NCBI GenBank assembly: GCA_018894105.1
Contig: CM032121.1
Location: 3,767,007 to 3,831,006, forward strand
Direction of reading: 5' to 3'
Source of the DNA: Jacaranda mimosifolia
Lineage: Eukaryota; Streptophyta; Magnoliopsida; Lamiales; Bignoniaceae
Length of the DNA stretch: 64,000 nt
Made by a program: the position numbers and the translations under genes
Notes under the pieces: model-generated
Database searches by the model: none
What the model saw: only the letters and a program-made list of their open reading frames with translations
What the model was told of the DNA's origin: nothing
In this document: one piece after another, positions 24,048-35,672 of the stretch
Numbering within the stretch: the first letter of the stretch is position 1
How the letters are laid out: each line of letters starts with the position of its first letter

Positions 24048-25868
24048 TCAATTCTTCTTCTCCAAAAGCTCAGCCTGCAAATTGTGCATCAAGTGAATTT
24101 TATATGATGAAGGGCACTTAGATCCATCATCCATGATACAATGTAGAAGTTCGAGAAGTTATCCACTTGCAATTTAAGCAGTTGATCAGAAAGAATTCAA
24201 CGACATATACTCTTATCATAAACAATTATTAAAGATGGCATGAAGTGCCAAAGATAATAAGACAAAATATAGGTTACCAGCTTGCATTTTAGATCAAGGA
24301 TTGCCTGCTCTCTTTGTTTGGCGAAGAACTTCAGCGACCATTGGAGAGAAAAAAGAAGATCCAAAGGATCAGGTCCAAAATGTCAGTCAGAACAAGTACA
24401 AAAATGGCTTGAAACAGAGATGAAAATTTACATACTCCAAGTCTTTGGATCTCAAGTGACCTAGATAATGCCTCTCTTTTGTTCAGCAAATTTTGTGTTG
24501 CCAACTTTGGACGTTTATAGTTTTTTCCGCGATAAACTGTTATAGTCTTTAACTATGGAGACCAAAATCCCACCACTTTTTGTCTCGAGACATTTTGCTG
24601 TATGCAAAACCTGTGAAAACTTCTTTTGCATTGTGGTCACTTTAAACAATTTCTCTGTGCTTCCAGTGTTGATGCATTCGTTCTATTACCCCATCATAAG
24701 CTCCACGCCTTCCTGAAGCCATATACAATTTAATACATAGAGTATGATAACGATGAGATGCATATTAATTAACTAAACAATTATAGTCAAAAACAAAAAG
24801 ATTTACTAAAGAAATAAGGAAGGCTTTTCTTTTTCCCCCATTTTTTTTGGTGCTTTTGTTTTTAACCAAGCACTAAAGAGGCCGTTTGGTTTCATTCTCA
24901 CATGCTATTTTCATTTTCACCTGAAAATGAAAATAGAAAACTATCACTATTTACACTATTTTTTCTAATATTTTCATTTTCAAAACATTTTTTATTGTAT
25001 TCTCTCTCCATTTTCATCCCTTTTTCAACCCTTATCATTACCTTAATCATTTTTTATATTTCCAATACTTCTTATACATCATTCACCACAAAAATATTAT
25101 AAATTAAAATTAAAATTATAATATTATTTTTTCAAACAATCACACATCACATCATCAATTCAAATTCAAAAATTACACAAATTTTAATACAAAAACACCC
25201 AACATCCAAATACATATCATTTTCACACCTATATAAATCTATAATTTTCTACAACACATCTATATAAAACTTTATTTTCAAATTCAACTATTCTAACTAT
25301 CTTTTTCTCTCCATTTTTCACTTGAAAATAAAAATGCCCCATGAAAATGAAACCAAACGGGCTCGCTGCTGTGAGTCTTCAATCCCATCTCCCGCAGGCA
25401 TTCTCTTTCTCTTCTTCGGAGATAATTTCCGGGTCCGGATCTTTCTCAGAAAATCTCGCTGCATTCTTTAGTTTCTCCAATATTTTAGCCGATTTTTCGA
25501 TCTTCTTCTTAAGCTGCAAAGTAAACAGCTATTGGGTATCCCATTTCTAGTAGCAAAAATACAAAGACAGACAAGAATTAAAATCTTACAATAAAAAGTT
25601 TTCGCTCTTGATCTCTGAGTTGCTTTTCCAGTCTTTCCTGTTCTGCTTCCAGTTGAACTTCAACTTCAGTTTTCTCTTTCTTCAGGTTGCTGCTTTCTGA
25701 GTGAATACTGTGGAATTCTGATGAAGTACCCACAGTGCCAGAGATCATTAAATGTTCATCGGTGATACAAAAGGTTTCACTTGCTTTTAATCTTGCAGCT
25801 TCTTCCTGAAGTTGGCATCTTGTGAGCTCAATTTTCTCGTTCTCCCACTACTTTTGCAACTTCAAAGG
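24048..25868 (-). pseudogene. CRM-domain gene fragment B (3' part only)
   Basis: This minus-strand remnant matches exons 8, 7, 6, 5 and part of 4 of the intact gene (38318–39732). Similarity ends at 25868, so exons 1–3 and two of the three CRM domains are absent. A MITE (24878–25364) sits inside the exon 5 match, a few codons from its donor. The exon 6 match has lost bases compared with C (the stretch encoding HGIIVYRG is shortened near 24540–24550). It cannot encode a working splicing factor. Confidence 0.87.
24878..25364. mobile_element. 487-bp MITE inside exon 5 of CRM fragment B
   Basis: The left end GAGGCCGTTTGGTTTCATT and the right end read in reverse, GAGCCCGTTTGGTTTCATTTT, are inverted repeats. 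Units A and C read straight through (CACTAAGCTGCT in C), so the insertion point is certain even though no clean target duplication is visible. The interior is AT-rich and non-coding. Confidence 0.8.
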
Positions 25869-25896
25869 TATTTACAGGAGCATTACTTAATGCTAT

Positions 25897-26524
25897 TGTT
25901 GGCAATAATTGCACATAAACAATTATTTGATCCATATAGAATAAAACAGATGATTCAATGTTACCTTTTAATCAGCAAAAGTTTCATAAATACCATTCTG
26001 GATCAAAGCTCACCTACAAACCTCTAACTATACATAGATTCTAAATTTCTTTATTCGATTATCTCCCAAGTATAAATTCTACGCCCTTTAACTTTGAATG
26101 CCTTCTTCTATCTCTATTCGCCTCGTGGGGTTGCTATAAGAGCTTCCACAATCTTACACACCTTAAACCCTCAGAGACAATTTAGTGATACTCCAAAAAA
26201 GATTGAGAGAGAAGAACTATGAGTACAGGGAGAATATGTGGAGCGAGTGAATACTCAAGTTGTATGTGTGTTTTTTTTCCTTTCAAATCTTTAGTCATGC
26301 AAGAGTCCTATCCAACTAGGAGTCAATAGAGATATGGACAATGCTTATCCAATACAAGAGAGAGTTATCCTCCTAGATATGGATGTATATTATCTATTTA
26401 CATCTCTTCACAAGGAAGAGTTCTAATCCAACAAGAACTGTAGTTTTTCCTAGATGTAGATAAGATCCATTCAAATATGAATTCTATTAGGTTAAAGGTC
26501 CAAGACCCGACCCAATTTGCAACA
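25897..26524 (-). repeat. Copia-2 3' LTR
   Basis: 628 bp with TG…CA ends. It is similar along its whole length to 32014–32659, for example ATTGCACATAAACAATTATT and AAAGGTCCAAGA. The polypurine tract follows immediately on the inner side. Confidence 0.9.
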
Positions 26525-29500
26525 TCTCCCACTCATACATATTTGACTCAATCTCCTCAAGCATCATACTCATAGCATTTCTCAATCTCACATCCTTTCT
26601 TTCATATAGGGAATAATGCATCCAAGCAAGAAGAGGATAAGTAAAGAGAGTTATATTAAGCCATCACCAAATTAACATAACTCCACAACTCCAAAAACTC
26701 GCTATATATCCTAAACTATGTGGTCGCACTAGGCCAAGCATCTCTGATCCCTCAATAATAAGTAGAGCATGCTTGCATCTTTCCACTACGTACCTATGCT
26801 AATGACTATGTCAAACATTTTTGACTTAGTCGGTCAACCTAGAGCAAGAGTGCATTACCAACTTAGTTCTTCCTTGAATCTCATGCCAATTCGCTTGGTC
26901 TTGATAGCTTTTCTAGTCATGCTTCAGCAAACCGAATTAATCATGGCCATTGGAAACATGCTAAAGTAGCAAAATCAAGCTTACACTTCATGATATGGTC
27001 TAGAGTCCCAAAGGATACAAGAAACAATAAAGGCTCACACAATGACAAAGTAGGGACCCATTTAGTCACTCTCCTTTATAGGTCCTCGTAAAGTACATGT
27101 AGTATGAATACATGTTATGATGGAGCTCCCACTCAATTTGGACATGTCAGACTCTTAACATCATACAAACCCTAGTCCAGTTGTTGTTCAAAAGCCTGAC
27201 CTGCGCAACACTAGGCAAACACTTCCAAAATACCTTCTAGTAGTTCACATGTTTGGCTACAAACAGGCTTTATAAAGTTGGACACACTTCATAATCTATC
27301 AAATATGATCTCTCTTAGCTTCAAGCTAGGTTGACTTTTAGTTATATATTATGATTATTTGCATACTGCTCCAGGTGCAAAGGCGATCATTTGCATACCT
27401 CTCAACTATGCGAAAAGATCTCTAAGTCTCATCCTACTCGCTATCAAAGTGCTAGGGCGATTGCCTATATGAGTGGGCCAATCTAAGCCTTGTAACATTC
27501 ACATTTCAAAATTACAGTAACAACACATAATGAGCATGTAAACGTGTTTCATTAATCATAATATGTTCTCACTGGCCATGAGTCCTTGTCAATATAATCC
27601 CCTAATGCAATATGCCTTTAGGGAACAATTCTATAAAGGCTTGAAAAAGGGTTAAGCGATCACATTACTTGTAGAAATGTGGCCCAGAACAATGCGCAAT
27701 ACTTTTCATCAATGAAGCAATATCTAATATAAGTATGCTTTAGTACCCAAACAAAATTAGGCGTTCAAAGCATACAAAGCAGCTTCATTATCACAAAATA
27801 AAGATAGCCCCACAGATATGCATCACAACATACGTCATATCTAGAAGTAGCAAACTAGATAGTTTCCAACAAACTTAGACCAATTCCTTTAGACATCTGG
27901 AATCCACTTGATCGCATCTTAATATTTGCGTCAAGGATCACTTTGACATCAATTCACCATTACTAAGCACAAGATTAGCCGAGTATACACATAGCATACT
28001 TCAAAACTTTCTCCAGCGCTTACTTTAATACTTGCTAGCATTTCTTTTTTCTTCAAATTTAAGGCATTTTTTCTAAGAACATAATCATAACCATGAAGTG
28101 TTAATAGGATTAACATGATACAAATATAGTTATTCTTAGAGCAAACTCCAGAGTACTATAGAATGATCTTGATGTCTAGACACCAAGTGTGCATCTTTCT
28201 CTCCTACATCCATCTCAAAAGGACAACCACTTTCAAGTGACAACATTTCATGTTACTTATAGCCATCATATTATCATCCATATATAGTGAGAGAACAAAT
28301 CCCTTCATTTATCCTGACATACCATTAGTGACCTTATTCAATCATCGTTAAGCCTATAGCTCAATGTAATCGATAGCAACACTACTTGGATGACAACTCA
28401 AGTTACAGATGGAGCTAAGCAATAATCTTACTTCGTTTGCCCCACTATTGGATGATCCACATAGATCTCCTCATCCACTTCTCATTTGGATATGTCCATT
28501 CAAATCATCTAAGACAAATTTAGACGAAAGTAGTGACAATTGATAGCAATTGCAAATAAATCTCACCACTTAGGGAGAATATTTCACTTTTCTTTAAGCT
28601 TTACATATGTTAATCAACTCATTCGCTTGACCTTAAGAAATCCTGTATTTCTAATGGTCTTGTACCTAGAATCTAGAGACTAATCAACTAGCTCTTAGAT
28701 TTTGTTCTTAGTTATCGAACTCACTTTCTATTTTATATTAACTATTCACTTTAAATAATAAGTGAACTCATAAGTGTCATATTAACTCATTAACATCCAC
28801 AAACAATGATCATGAAGGATGCCCACTCAATCTCATGTAGACGATGGGAACACTTCATGTTCACCCTTATTTGTGAAATTTGAGAGTACTTTGTTTAAGT
28901 GACATACTCCCACTAACATCAGAGTCGCTTCCATTATTCCAGCAATTACTAGATGAGCTTTAAGAAGCAACACCTTCGCTAGAAAAATGAGCGCCTCTTC
29001 AAGGATCTTGCAACTCATATAGTTTAAGATTAATTCAAACTTCACATATGATCTAGTAAATCCTCCTCAAATGAAATCTTTTTATGCAACTTAATCTTTT
29101 TCATTTTCTCCAATATGGTGTTCATCACCTTATGAGAACATACCTCATCAATTCCTTTAGGCACATACCTCGAATTTTTGGCGTGCAACCATCTTACAAA
29201 AATTGGAGAATCCATTTTGAGACACATATTTTCATGATATGGGCTACAACCAAGAATTATATCTCCTCAAGTGAGATAAGATCAATTTGCGTCATAAATC
29301 TAGCTTAACTAGAAGTATTTGACTACTCAATTTTTTTGCAAGCCCATTTTGCTGCAAAGTATTTGGAATCACATATTAACTTGCACCACTATTTTCCTTT
29401 AAATATTTGTCCAAACTATTTAGACATAATATTCTTCCTTCCTATTAGTACATTGAACCTCCATGTTCATGCCCCAATTGATTTTCTACCATTCCAAATC

Positions 29501-30884
29501 GCTCTGACAAACTTAGCGCTTTTGATTGGTGAGAAAGGGGTTGTACTAACTAATAGCGAGAAAAGCAAGAAAAATACAATACACTATTTAGTGTCTCTCA
29601 TTCATAAGTCTGCACTCAATTTTAGTGGGCTAGCATTGAGGATAAGTGACCCTCTTTCATTTTCTAGTTGGCCTTTCCTACTAGAAAAGTTCTTGAAAGT
29701 GGAGATTGACCCTAGCGAGCAACCCCAACGTCCTCTAGCTATTACGGTCATTCCCCTAAGTAACATGCCAAAAAATAAATTAAGAACTATTAAAAATACT
29801 AGTTCAAGTAAGTGTTTTTGTTCAAGATAGACTATATCAGATGATTAGTGCCTTTTGCACATCTCCAATTAAAAGCTCACACCTATTTTTGAGCTTGGAG
29901 AAATTAGCTCATGCCCATTGCAGAGATGAGGTATCACTTTGCAATTCATAATAACTCTTCTTTTTGCACCATTCTAGACATATAGTTGCATAATACTTGA
30001 ACATAGTCTATATTCTTGCTCAATCTCTAACCATATGCCACGCGTTGCCAATATCTTCTATCCAACAAAGAAAGAATTAGAAACACTAGCAAACAAAGAA
30101 ATGAGATTGCATTGAGAGTCAAACTTCATCTCAGTACTATTATGAGTGAAGTACACCATCTCAAAAGTTTCCAACACTTAAAATTTGTTGATATTTTAGT
30201 TGTTTCTATTATTATAGTGACGCATCACTTTATTGGATCAATTTATGGTTTTAGTTTTGCTATTTGCTTTTATCTAGCTTATCTTTGATTGTGCCAACAT
30301 CATCTTAATGGTTAGCATAAGTGACAAACGAAATTAGTTGACTATCCATAATCAACCTCAATTTGGTGATTTTATCAACAAAAAAAAAAAAAAAAAAAAA
30401 AGATGATTTATAGCACAAACTAAACTTATCCCGTGAATCTACTCAAATAGCGATTGAGGATAATTGAACATTTTCTTATGAGTAACTCATACTGCAAGTA
30501 GAGTTCAAATTCTCTAGTTAGATTTTCATGTTTGTAGCTTAAACAATTTTAGAGCGCAAACTTAAATTTTGATCCATTCATCGACTGTTAGTATCTAAAT
30601 CACGACAATTTTAGGCAACATGTCAATGTTTCATATTAAATTGACTTGAAATTAAAATACTGGTGAGGTGGTCTAAGATCAATGAAATTAATTGCGCAAA
30701 TAAGTACTACCTAATATTTTATTCTAGATCCAACTAAATTAATTATTACTCCCTTACACCCAGCGAAATCAAAAATTTCACAACTCAGGCTAGTAATCAT
30801 CTCCCTCTGAGTTAAAAGAAATAACAAAATTTTACTAATCCTGAATAAAATAACAATTGTCCAAATAAATATGCATACCATTAT

Positions 30885-30927
<43 letters not shown>

Positions 30928-32013
30928 CAACCCCACTTGGGCTACGTTGACATTTGGTGCTTCATGATTAGATAATTTGCCATGATAGTAAGTAACAAAA
31001 ATATCCCCTCTGAAAGAATTGATGAACATAGTTCCAAAATAAATTGATCTGACAAATGCATGCCTCAAAATACTAAAATATTACATTGATTTAAGGACTA
31101 TTACATCAATCTATTCAAAAAGAAATTGGGGATACTATCATTACCACAAACTATCTCCCATGAAAAATTATCCATAATTAAATAATCAAAATAAAGCTTA
31201 ATTTACATGAGCACCCAAATGTCAATATCTATGCATGTATAAACATCCCATTTGAACAATCTCAATTGCATCATATATAATTATAGAGTTGCAATATAGC
31301 ATGCAATTCATAAATATATTGTAGTGCAATTCATCCACCAATCACACAGGAAGATAGAGCATATCTTTACATATATGTACATAAACATAATTTTGACTCA
31401 TATATATTTGCATGCAACCTTTTTGCGCAAATAACCCAAAATTTTTTTTTGTTAATTCTCAATGAAGTAAATTAAAATAATTGGGTCATATATATATATA
31501 TATATCTTATCATATGCTCGTTCTGGATGCATAATCTATTCTATTGAATAACTTATCACATTCTATAATATGATATAAATATTATAATAATCATCACAAA
31601 AACATTCTATTTTTTAGCCAAAAGAATTTTCGTCCGGAATAAAATTCTATGCTAAAACTTCAAAAAATCATATCTATTTCATTTTAAATTTGTTTTTGAT
31701 GAATAATGTACCATTTCGAACCTCTTTCGATGCTCTAAAAGATAATCTAAACAACTGACAGAAAAAATAAGAATCTAGATTCGAAATTTTTAATTTAAAA
31801 AAAATCTTAATCTTAGATTCAATTTTTTTTTCTCGAACTACATATCTATTTATTACCAAAATTTGACCACATGATACACATGTCAAGTTTTACATATGGT
31901 GAAAAATTCATGCCAAGATTTTATACTTTCAAAAATTAAATATTTTAAGCATAAAATAATTTCATGGAATTTGATCAAATCAATAGGCAAGATCCTATTG
32001 GCTCTGATACTAC
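26525..32013 (-). other. Decayed interior of Copia-2
   Basis: Short minus-strand pieces of RT and RNase H can be read at about 28500–27700 in several frames with stops. Upstream (minus direction) gag, protease and integrase were not recognised. The tract includes a poly(A) run at about 30381–30402 and an (AAT)n run at about 30886–30924. Short open frames on either strand here, including one of 164 codons on the plus strand at 29336–29830, show no recognisable domain and are not called as genes. Confidence 0.7.
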
Positions 32014-32659
32014 TATTGGAAATAATTGCACATAAACAATTATTTGATCCATATAAAATAAAACAGATAATTCAATGCTACCTTTTAATCAGTAAAAATT
32101 TCATAAATACCATTCTAGATCAAAGCTCACCTACAAGCCTCTAACTGCATATAGATTCTAAATTTCTTGGTTGTTTCATCTCCCAATTATAAACTCTATG
32201 CCTTTAACTTTGAACACCTTTTTCTATCTCTACTAACCTCGTGGGGTTGCTACCAAAGCTTCCACAGTCTTTTACACTTTAAACCCTCGGAGACAATTTG
32301 GTGATACTCCAAGAAAGATTGAGAAAAAATTGTGAGTACAAAAAGAATATATGGACAAAGTGAATACTCAAGTTGTTTTTTTTTTTTTTCAAACCTTTAG
32401 GAAGAGGGCCTATTTATAGACGAGTCTTCCAAGACTCCAATCCAACTAGAAGTCAATGGGGATATGGTTAATATTTATCCCATAAAAGGGAGAGTTATCC
32501 TCCTAGATATGGATAGATATATATTATCTATTTATATTTCTTCACAAGGAAGAGTTCTAATCCAATAAGAACTGTGATTCCTTCCAAATGTAGATAGTAT
32601 CTATTCAAATATGGATGTCTATTGGGTTAAAGGTCCAAGATCCGACCAAATTTGCAACA
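32014..32659 (-). repeat. Copia-2 5' LTR
   Basis: 646 bp, ending TTTGCAACA next to the target duplication GCTAT. The primer-binding site lies directly on its inner side. The visible divergence from the other LTR (many substitutions, and a T-run difference near 32377) suggests an old insertion. Confidence 0.9.
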
Positions 32660-32664
32660 GCTAT

Positions 32665-33288
32665 AAATGAATACCATGTTGGCATGCAATATTCGGATTC
32701 TTCTAAAGGACTTTATCCAGCATTGGTAACTTAAAGGCAGACTCTGCAATATTCCAAGTGATCGAATGCCGATTGATTCTCGAAGGACAATTTTATGCTG
32801 GAACCAAAACTTAATGAATTTGTCATTTAGAATTCTGAAGCCATAGGAAGAAGACAACATAACGGGTCGTATGAGGTAGTTATCCTTTTTTCTTCATTTT
32901 GCTGGTTATTTTCTTTAAGATCATTAGTGAAATTAAACCAATGATTCTGCATTTAAGGATGCATGAAGTTTTTGTAACTCCCTCTCTCTGTATATATATA
33001 GCATGGGATCTCTTAAAGCTAGCATCATGGTTGATTTAGTGAATCTCGAACGAATTCTTATATCTAATTGAGCGACTGATTTCTCCAATGATGATCTTTT
33101 CAGGAAGTAACTAAAAACTTGGGTTCAATATGAGTTGTTTGCACTGAAAGATAAAAAGAAAAAGGCCTACTGCATAAAAATCTTTTCATTTCGAATATTT
33201 GATTTGTGAATTTAGTATCCTGTCTATGTGTTCAGATCATTAGGTCCTGTCATGATATGACACAGCCATCCCTTTTTCTTTGAAACAG
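32665..33288. other. Region upstream of hydrolase pseudogene C, no gene
   Basis: From about 32945 the sequence parallels 12030–13376 minus the TIR element (GCATGGGATCTCTTAA, GAAGTAACTAAAAACTTGGG). These should be introns of the ancestral hydrolase gene. No exon encoding the N-terminal half of the hydrolase fold can be read here. Confidence 0.55.
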
Positions 33289-34288
33289 CCAACTGAATGT
33301 AATACATACGCAGACATTGATGCTGTATATAAATGCCTCAAGGAGCAGTATGGTGTGAAAGATGAACAACTAATACTATATGGTCAGTCTGTTGGTAATG
33401 GCCCCACCATCGATCTTGCATCACGTGTACCAAACTTGAGCGATGCTGTTTTACATAGCCCAATTTTATCTGGGTTGAGGGTGTTGTACCCTGTAAAATG
33501 GACATATTGGTTTGACATTTACAAGGTAATAATACATATTATTTCACATATATTGTCACTCCACCTATTACACAAATTGATACACTTATTTCTTTGTAAA
33601 CTGCAGAATATTGACAAAATTGGTTCAATAAACTGTCTACTTCTTGTTATTCATGTAAGTTGCCTTTTGCTTTAAATAGTTCGCTGCTTACATGCCCCTC
33701 TTTCTCCTTTTGTGGACAATTTTCCCTTGTGTCTTTTACTAGAATCTTACAATTTTTTTTGTTGATTGTCATGTTAAATTGATTGATATAATACATGAAT
33801 TTTTTATGATTTTGGTGATCTTAACACTATCAATAATAAATAACGTTAGTTGCACAATGGTTGCTTATTACGATTTCCATATTTTAGGGAACTGCAGATG
33901 ATGTTGTCGATTGCTCCCATGGGAAGTAGCTTTGGGAGCTTTGCAAGGTGAAATACGAGCCTGTCTGGATAAATGGAGGCGGGCATTACAATCTTGAACT
34001 CTATCCCGACTTCATTAAACATCTGACAAAGTTTGTCTAGCTATTGGTAAGTCAAAACCGACAGCCAATGGCTCTGAATCAACATCATTAGATCCCAACA
34101 ATAAGAATAAATCTACGGAAAGAAATACCACAGACACATTTGAGTTGCAACCAGATCTTTCAAAAATTTCTAGAAACAGTTTGGATAGCCGACTTGACAA
34201 ATCCAAGAAGTCCAGCAAGCCTGAAAAATCTAGAATGAGTACAGATAATGTGGACAGGTTCAGGAGAAGAAAAGGCCTCATCTGGTGA
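33289..34288 (+). pseudogene. ABHD17-like hydrolase pseudogene C (5'-truncated)
   Basis: Three exons with intact splice sites: 33289–33525 (nucleophile elbow LILYGQSVGNGPT), 33607–33654 (NIDKIGSINCLLLVIH) and 33888–34288. The last exon has TAG at 33927–33929 where copies A and B have CAG (Gln). It also has a 1-bp deletion near 34038 that brings another stop into frame. The 5' exons are missing. The first two exons together remain open, so decay was probably recent or slow, but no complete hydrolase is possible. Confidence 0.88.
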
Positions 34289-35672
34289 TTTCTAAAGGAA
34301 CAAATTCAACTTATGCTCCCGCCTTTACCTGAGAAGGTAATGTTGTTGTACAACACTTTCTGTCGATAAAAAGCTTCCATGTCCTGATTATGTGTCATGT
34401 TGAGCTTGTCTGTTTATTAAATTATTTCAATTACATGTGAGCTGATCCGGAGAAAATAAAAATAATTGAATTTGTTCTAACCTGTAAATATTTTGTGTAT
34501 CAATTTTATGTAAGCATCTTGTTGTTTCAGCAGTATTCATCTCATGCCTTATTAGGTTCATGCCTCAAGCGCTTTCTTGGTCACAAGTTTTTCTGAGTTA
34601 TTTTCTCAAGTTGGTTCAAGAACAAGATCTTGCCTATTGTAGGTGCTTTAATATTTCTCGCAGGTATAAACCAAGCAGCTCAATCCATGGTGATGCTGCA
34701 GCTCCTGAGTGAGGTCAGTCTTCTGGAAAGTGCTAATCTTCTTCCCAAATAGTACATTTGCGATGCGAATGGTAATATCAAAATTGTCGCTAATAATATT
34801 CATAAAATAGTAATAATTATATTTATACTTATAAATTTAATAATGATAAAAATTAATAATGAAATTCTCAATTTGACAATCAAATAATTTTTGAACTCAA
34901 AGAGGAAGAAGAAAATATTATGGAATTTGGAAGGTTTAGGGTGCATAGGAAACCACTGCATGGAAGGCCATTGGTGTCTAAAGTAGGGTACATATTGGAA
35001 TCGTGCTTCATTTTTTATTCCGTTTTATGAATGCATGTCAAGTGGCTTAATCAAGAATCCACAGCTATAGATGAAATTGTTGAGTTCATGGATAAGTGGC
35101 TTGTTTGAAGATGAAATTATTAAGTTTATGGAAACATGTAAAGAGGGTTTGTTTGAGAATCCACAGCTATATATGAAATTATTGGGATTGAACTTTTGGG
35201 TCGGGCACTCAACAGGCAGTCTTTAAATCAGGTGCTCGTTTTAAAATTTACAGTTACATGAAGCCATTGGGATTGAGCTTTCAGGCGTTCAACAAACAAT
35301 CTTATAATCACGCACTCATGTCTGAAAGTTGCTATTGTTATTGCATTCTCTCGTGGGCCCTGGAGGCGAGGTAGGAAGAAGGGGCACGTTTCTTTTCTTT
35401 TTATTCGAGTAAGGGTTGCATATGCAGTCAACTTTTTTAATCGACAACAAAATGAGCACCAAGAATTTGAACATAAGAAAGTCTTCAATTAATACAAATT
35501 CTACGAAAATGCCATCTGGTTTTCTCCCGGAGCTGCTGGGGCAGGTATTTTACTTTGATATAGTCAATGAATGTAGAGAGAAGTCTCAGTCATCGCTAAA
35601 GTTAAGTTCATTCTTATTACAAACATGGAGTCCGCACCATCCATTTTCGAACAATCTTCCTCTTCATCCAAA
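34289..35672. other. Hydrolase 3' flank and kinase C upstream region, no gene
   Basis: Similar throughout to 478–1837 in unit A. It is an uninterrupted reference for the Copia-1 target site: AAGAAAGTCTTCAATTAATAC lies at about 35474–35494. Confidence 0.6.

Larger units (their letters stand above)
12026..25868 (+). repeat. Unit B of the triplicated block (with insertions)
   Basis: Unit B contains hydrolase pseudogene B, kinase B and CRM fragment B in the same order as A and C, expanded by a TIR element, a solo LTR, a Copia element and a MITE. The right limit is where similarity to CRM exon 4 stops (…GCAACTTCAAAGG at 25868). That is a different breakpoint from the A/B junction at 12025. Confidence 0.88.
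25897..32659 (-). mobile_element. Old Ty1/Copia retrotransposon (Copia-2)
   Basis: The 6,763-bp element is flanked by the 5-bp duplication GCTAT (25892–25896 and 32660–32664). The LTRs are 25897–26524 and 32014–32659, both ending TTTGCAACA. The left begins TGTTGG and the right TATTGG (decayed TG). The primer-binding site is next to the right LTR (minus strand TAGTATCAGAGCC, about 32002–32013), and the polypurine tract GAGTGGGAGA abuts the left LTR at about 26525–26534, so the element runs on the minus strand. The interior is heavily decayed. An RT motif LSLYMDDI is readable (YMDD at 28273–28284), and downstream a Copia RNase H-like CDNEAALYALN (about 27762–27794). No long open frame remains. 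Confidence 0.9.

Noticed and set aside
29336..29830. Plus-strand open frame of 164 codons
   Set aside because: It is antisense to the decayed Copia-2 interior and has no recognisable motif.
30886..30924. Short-spaced direct repeats that might suggest a CRISPR-like array
   Set aside because: They are a simple AAT microsatellite without spacers, in a plant nuclear context.
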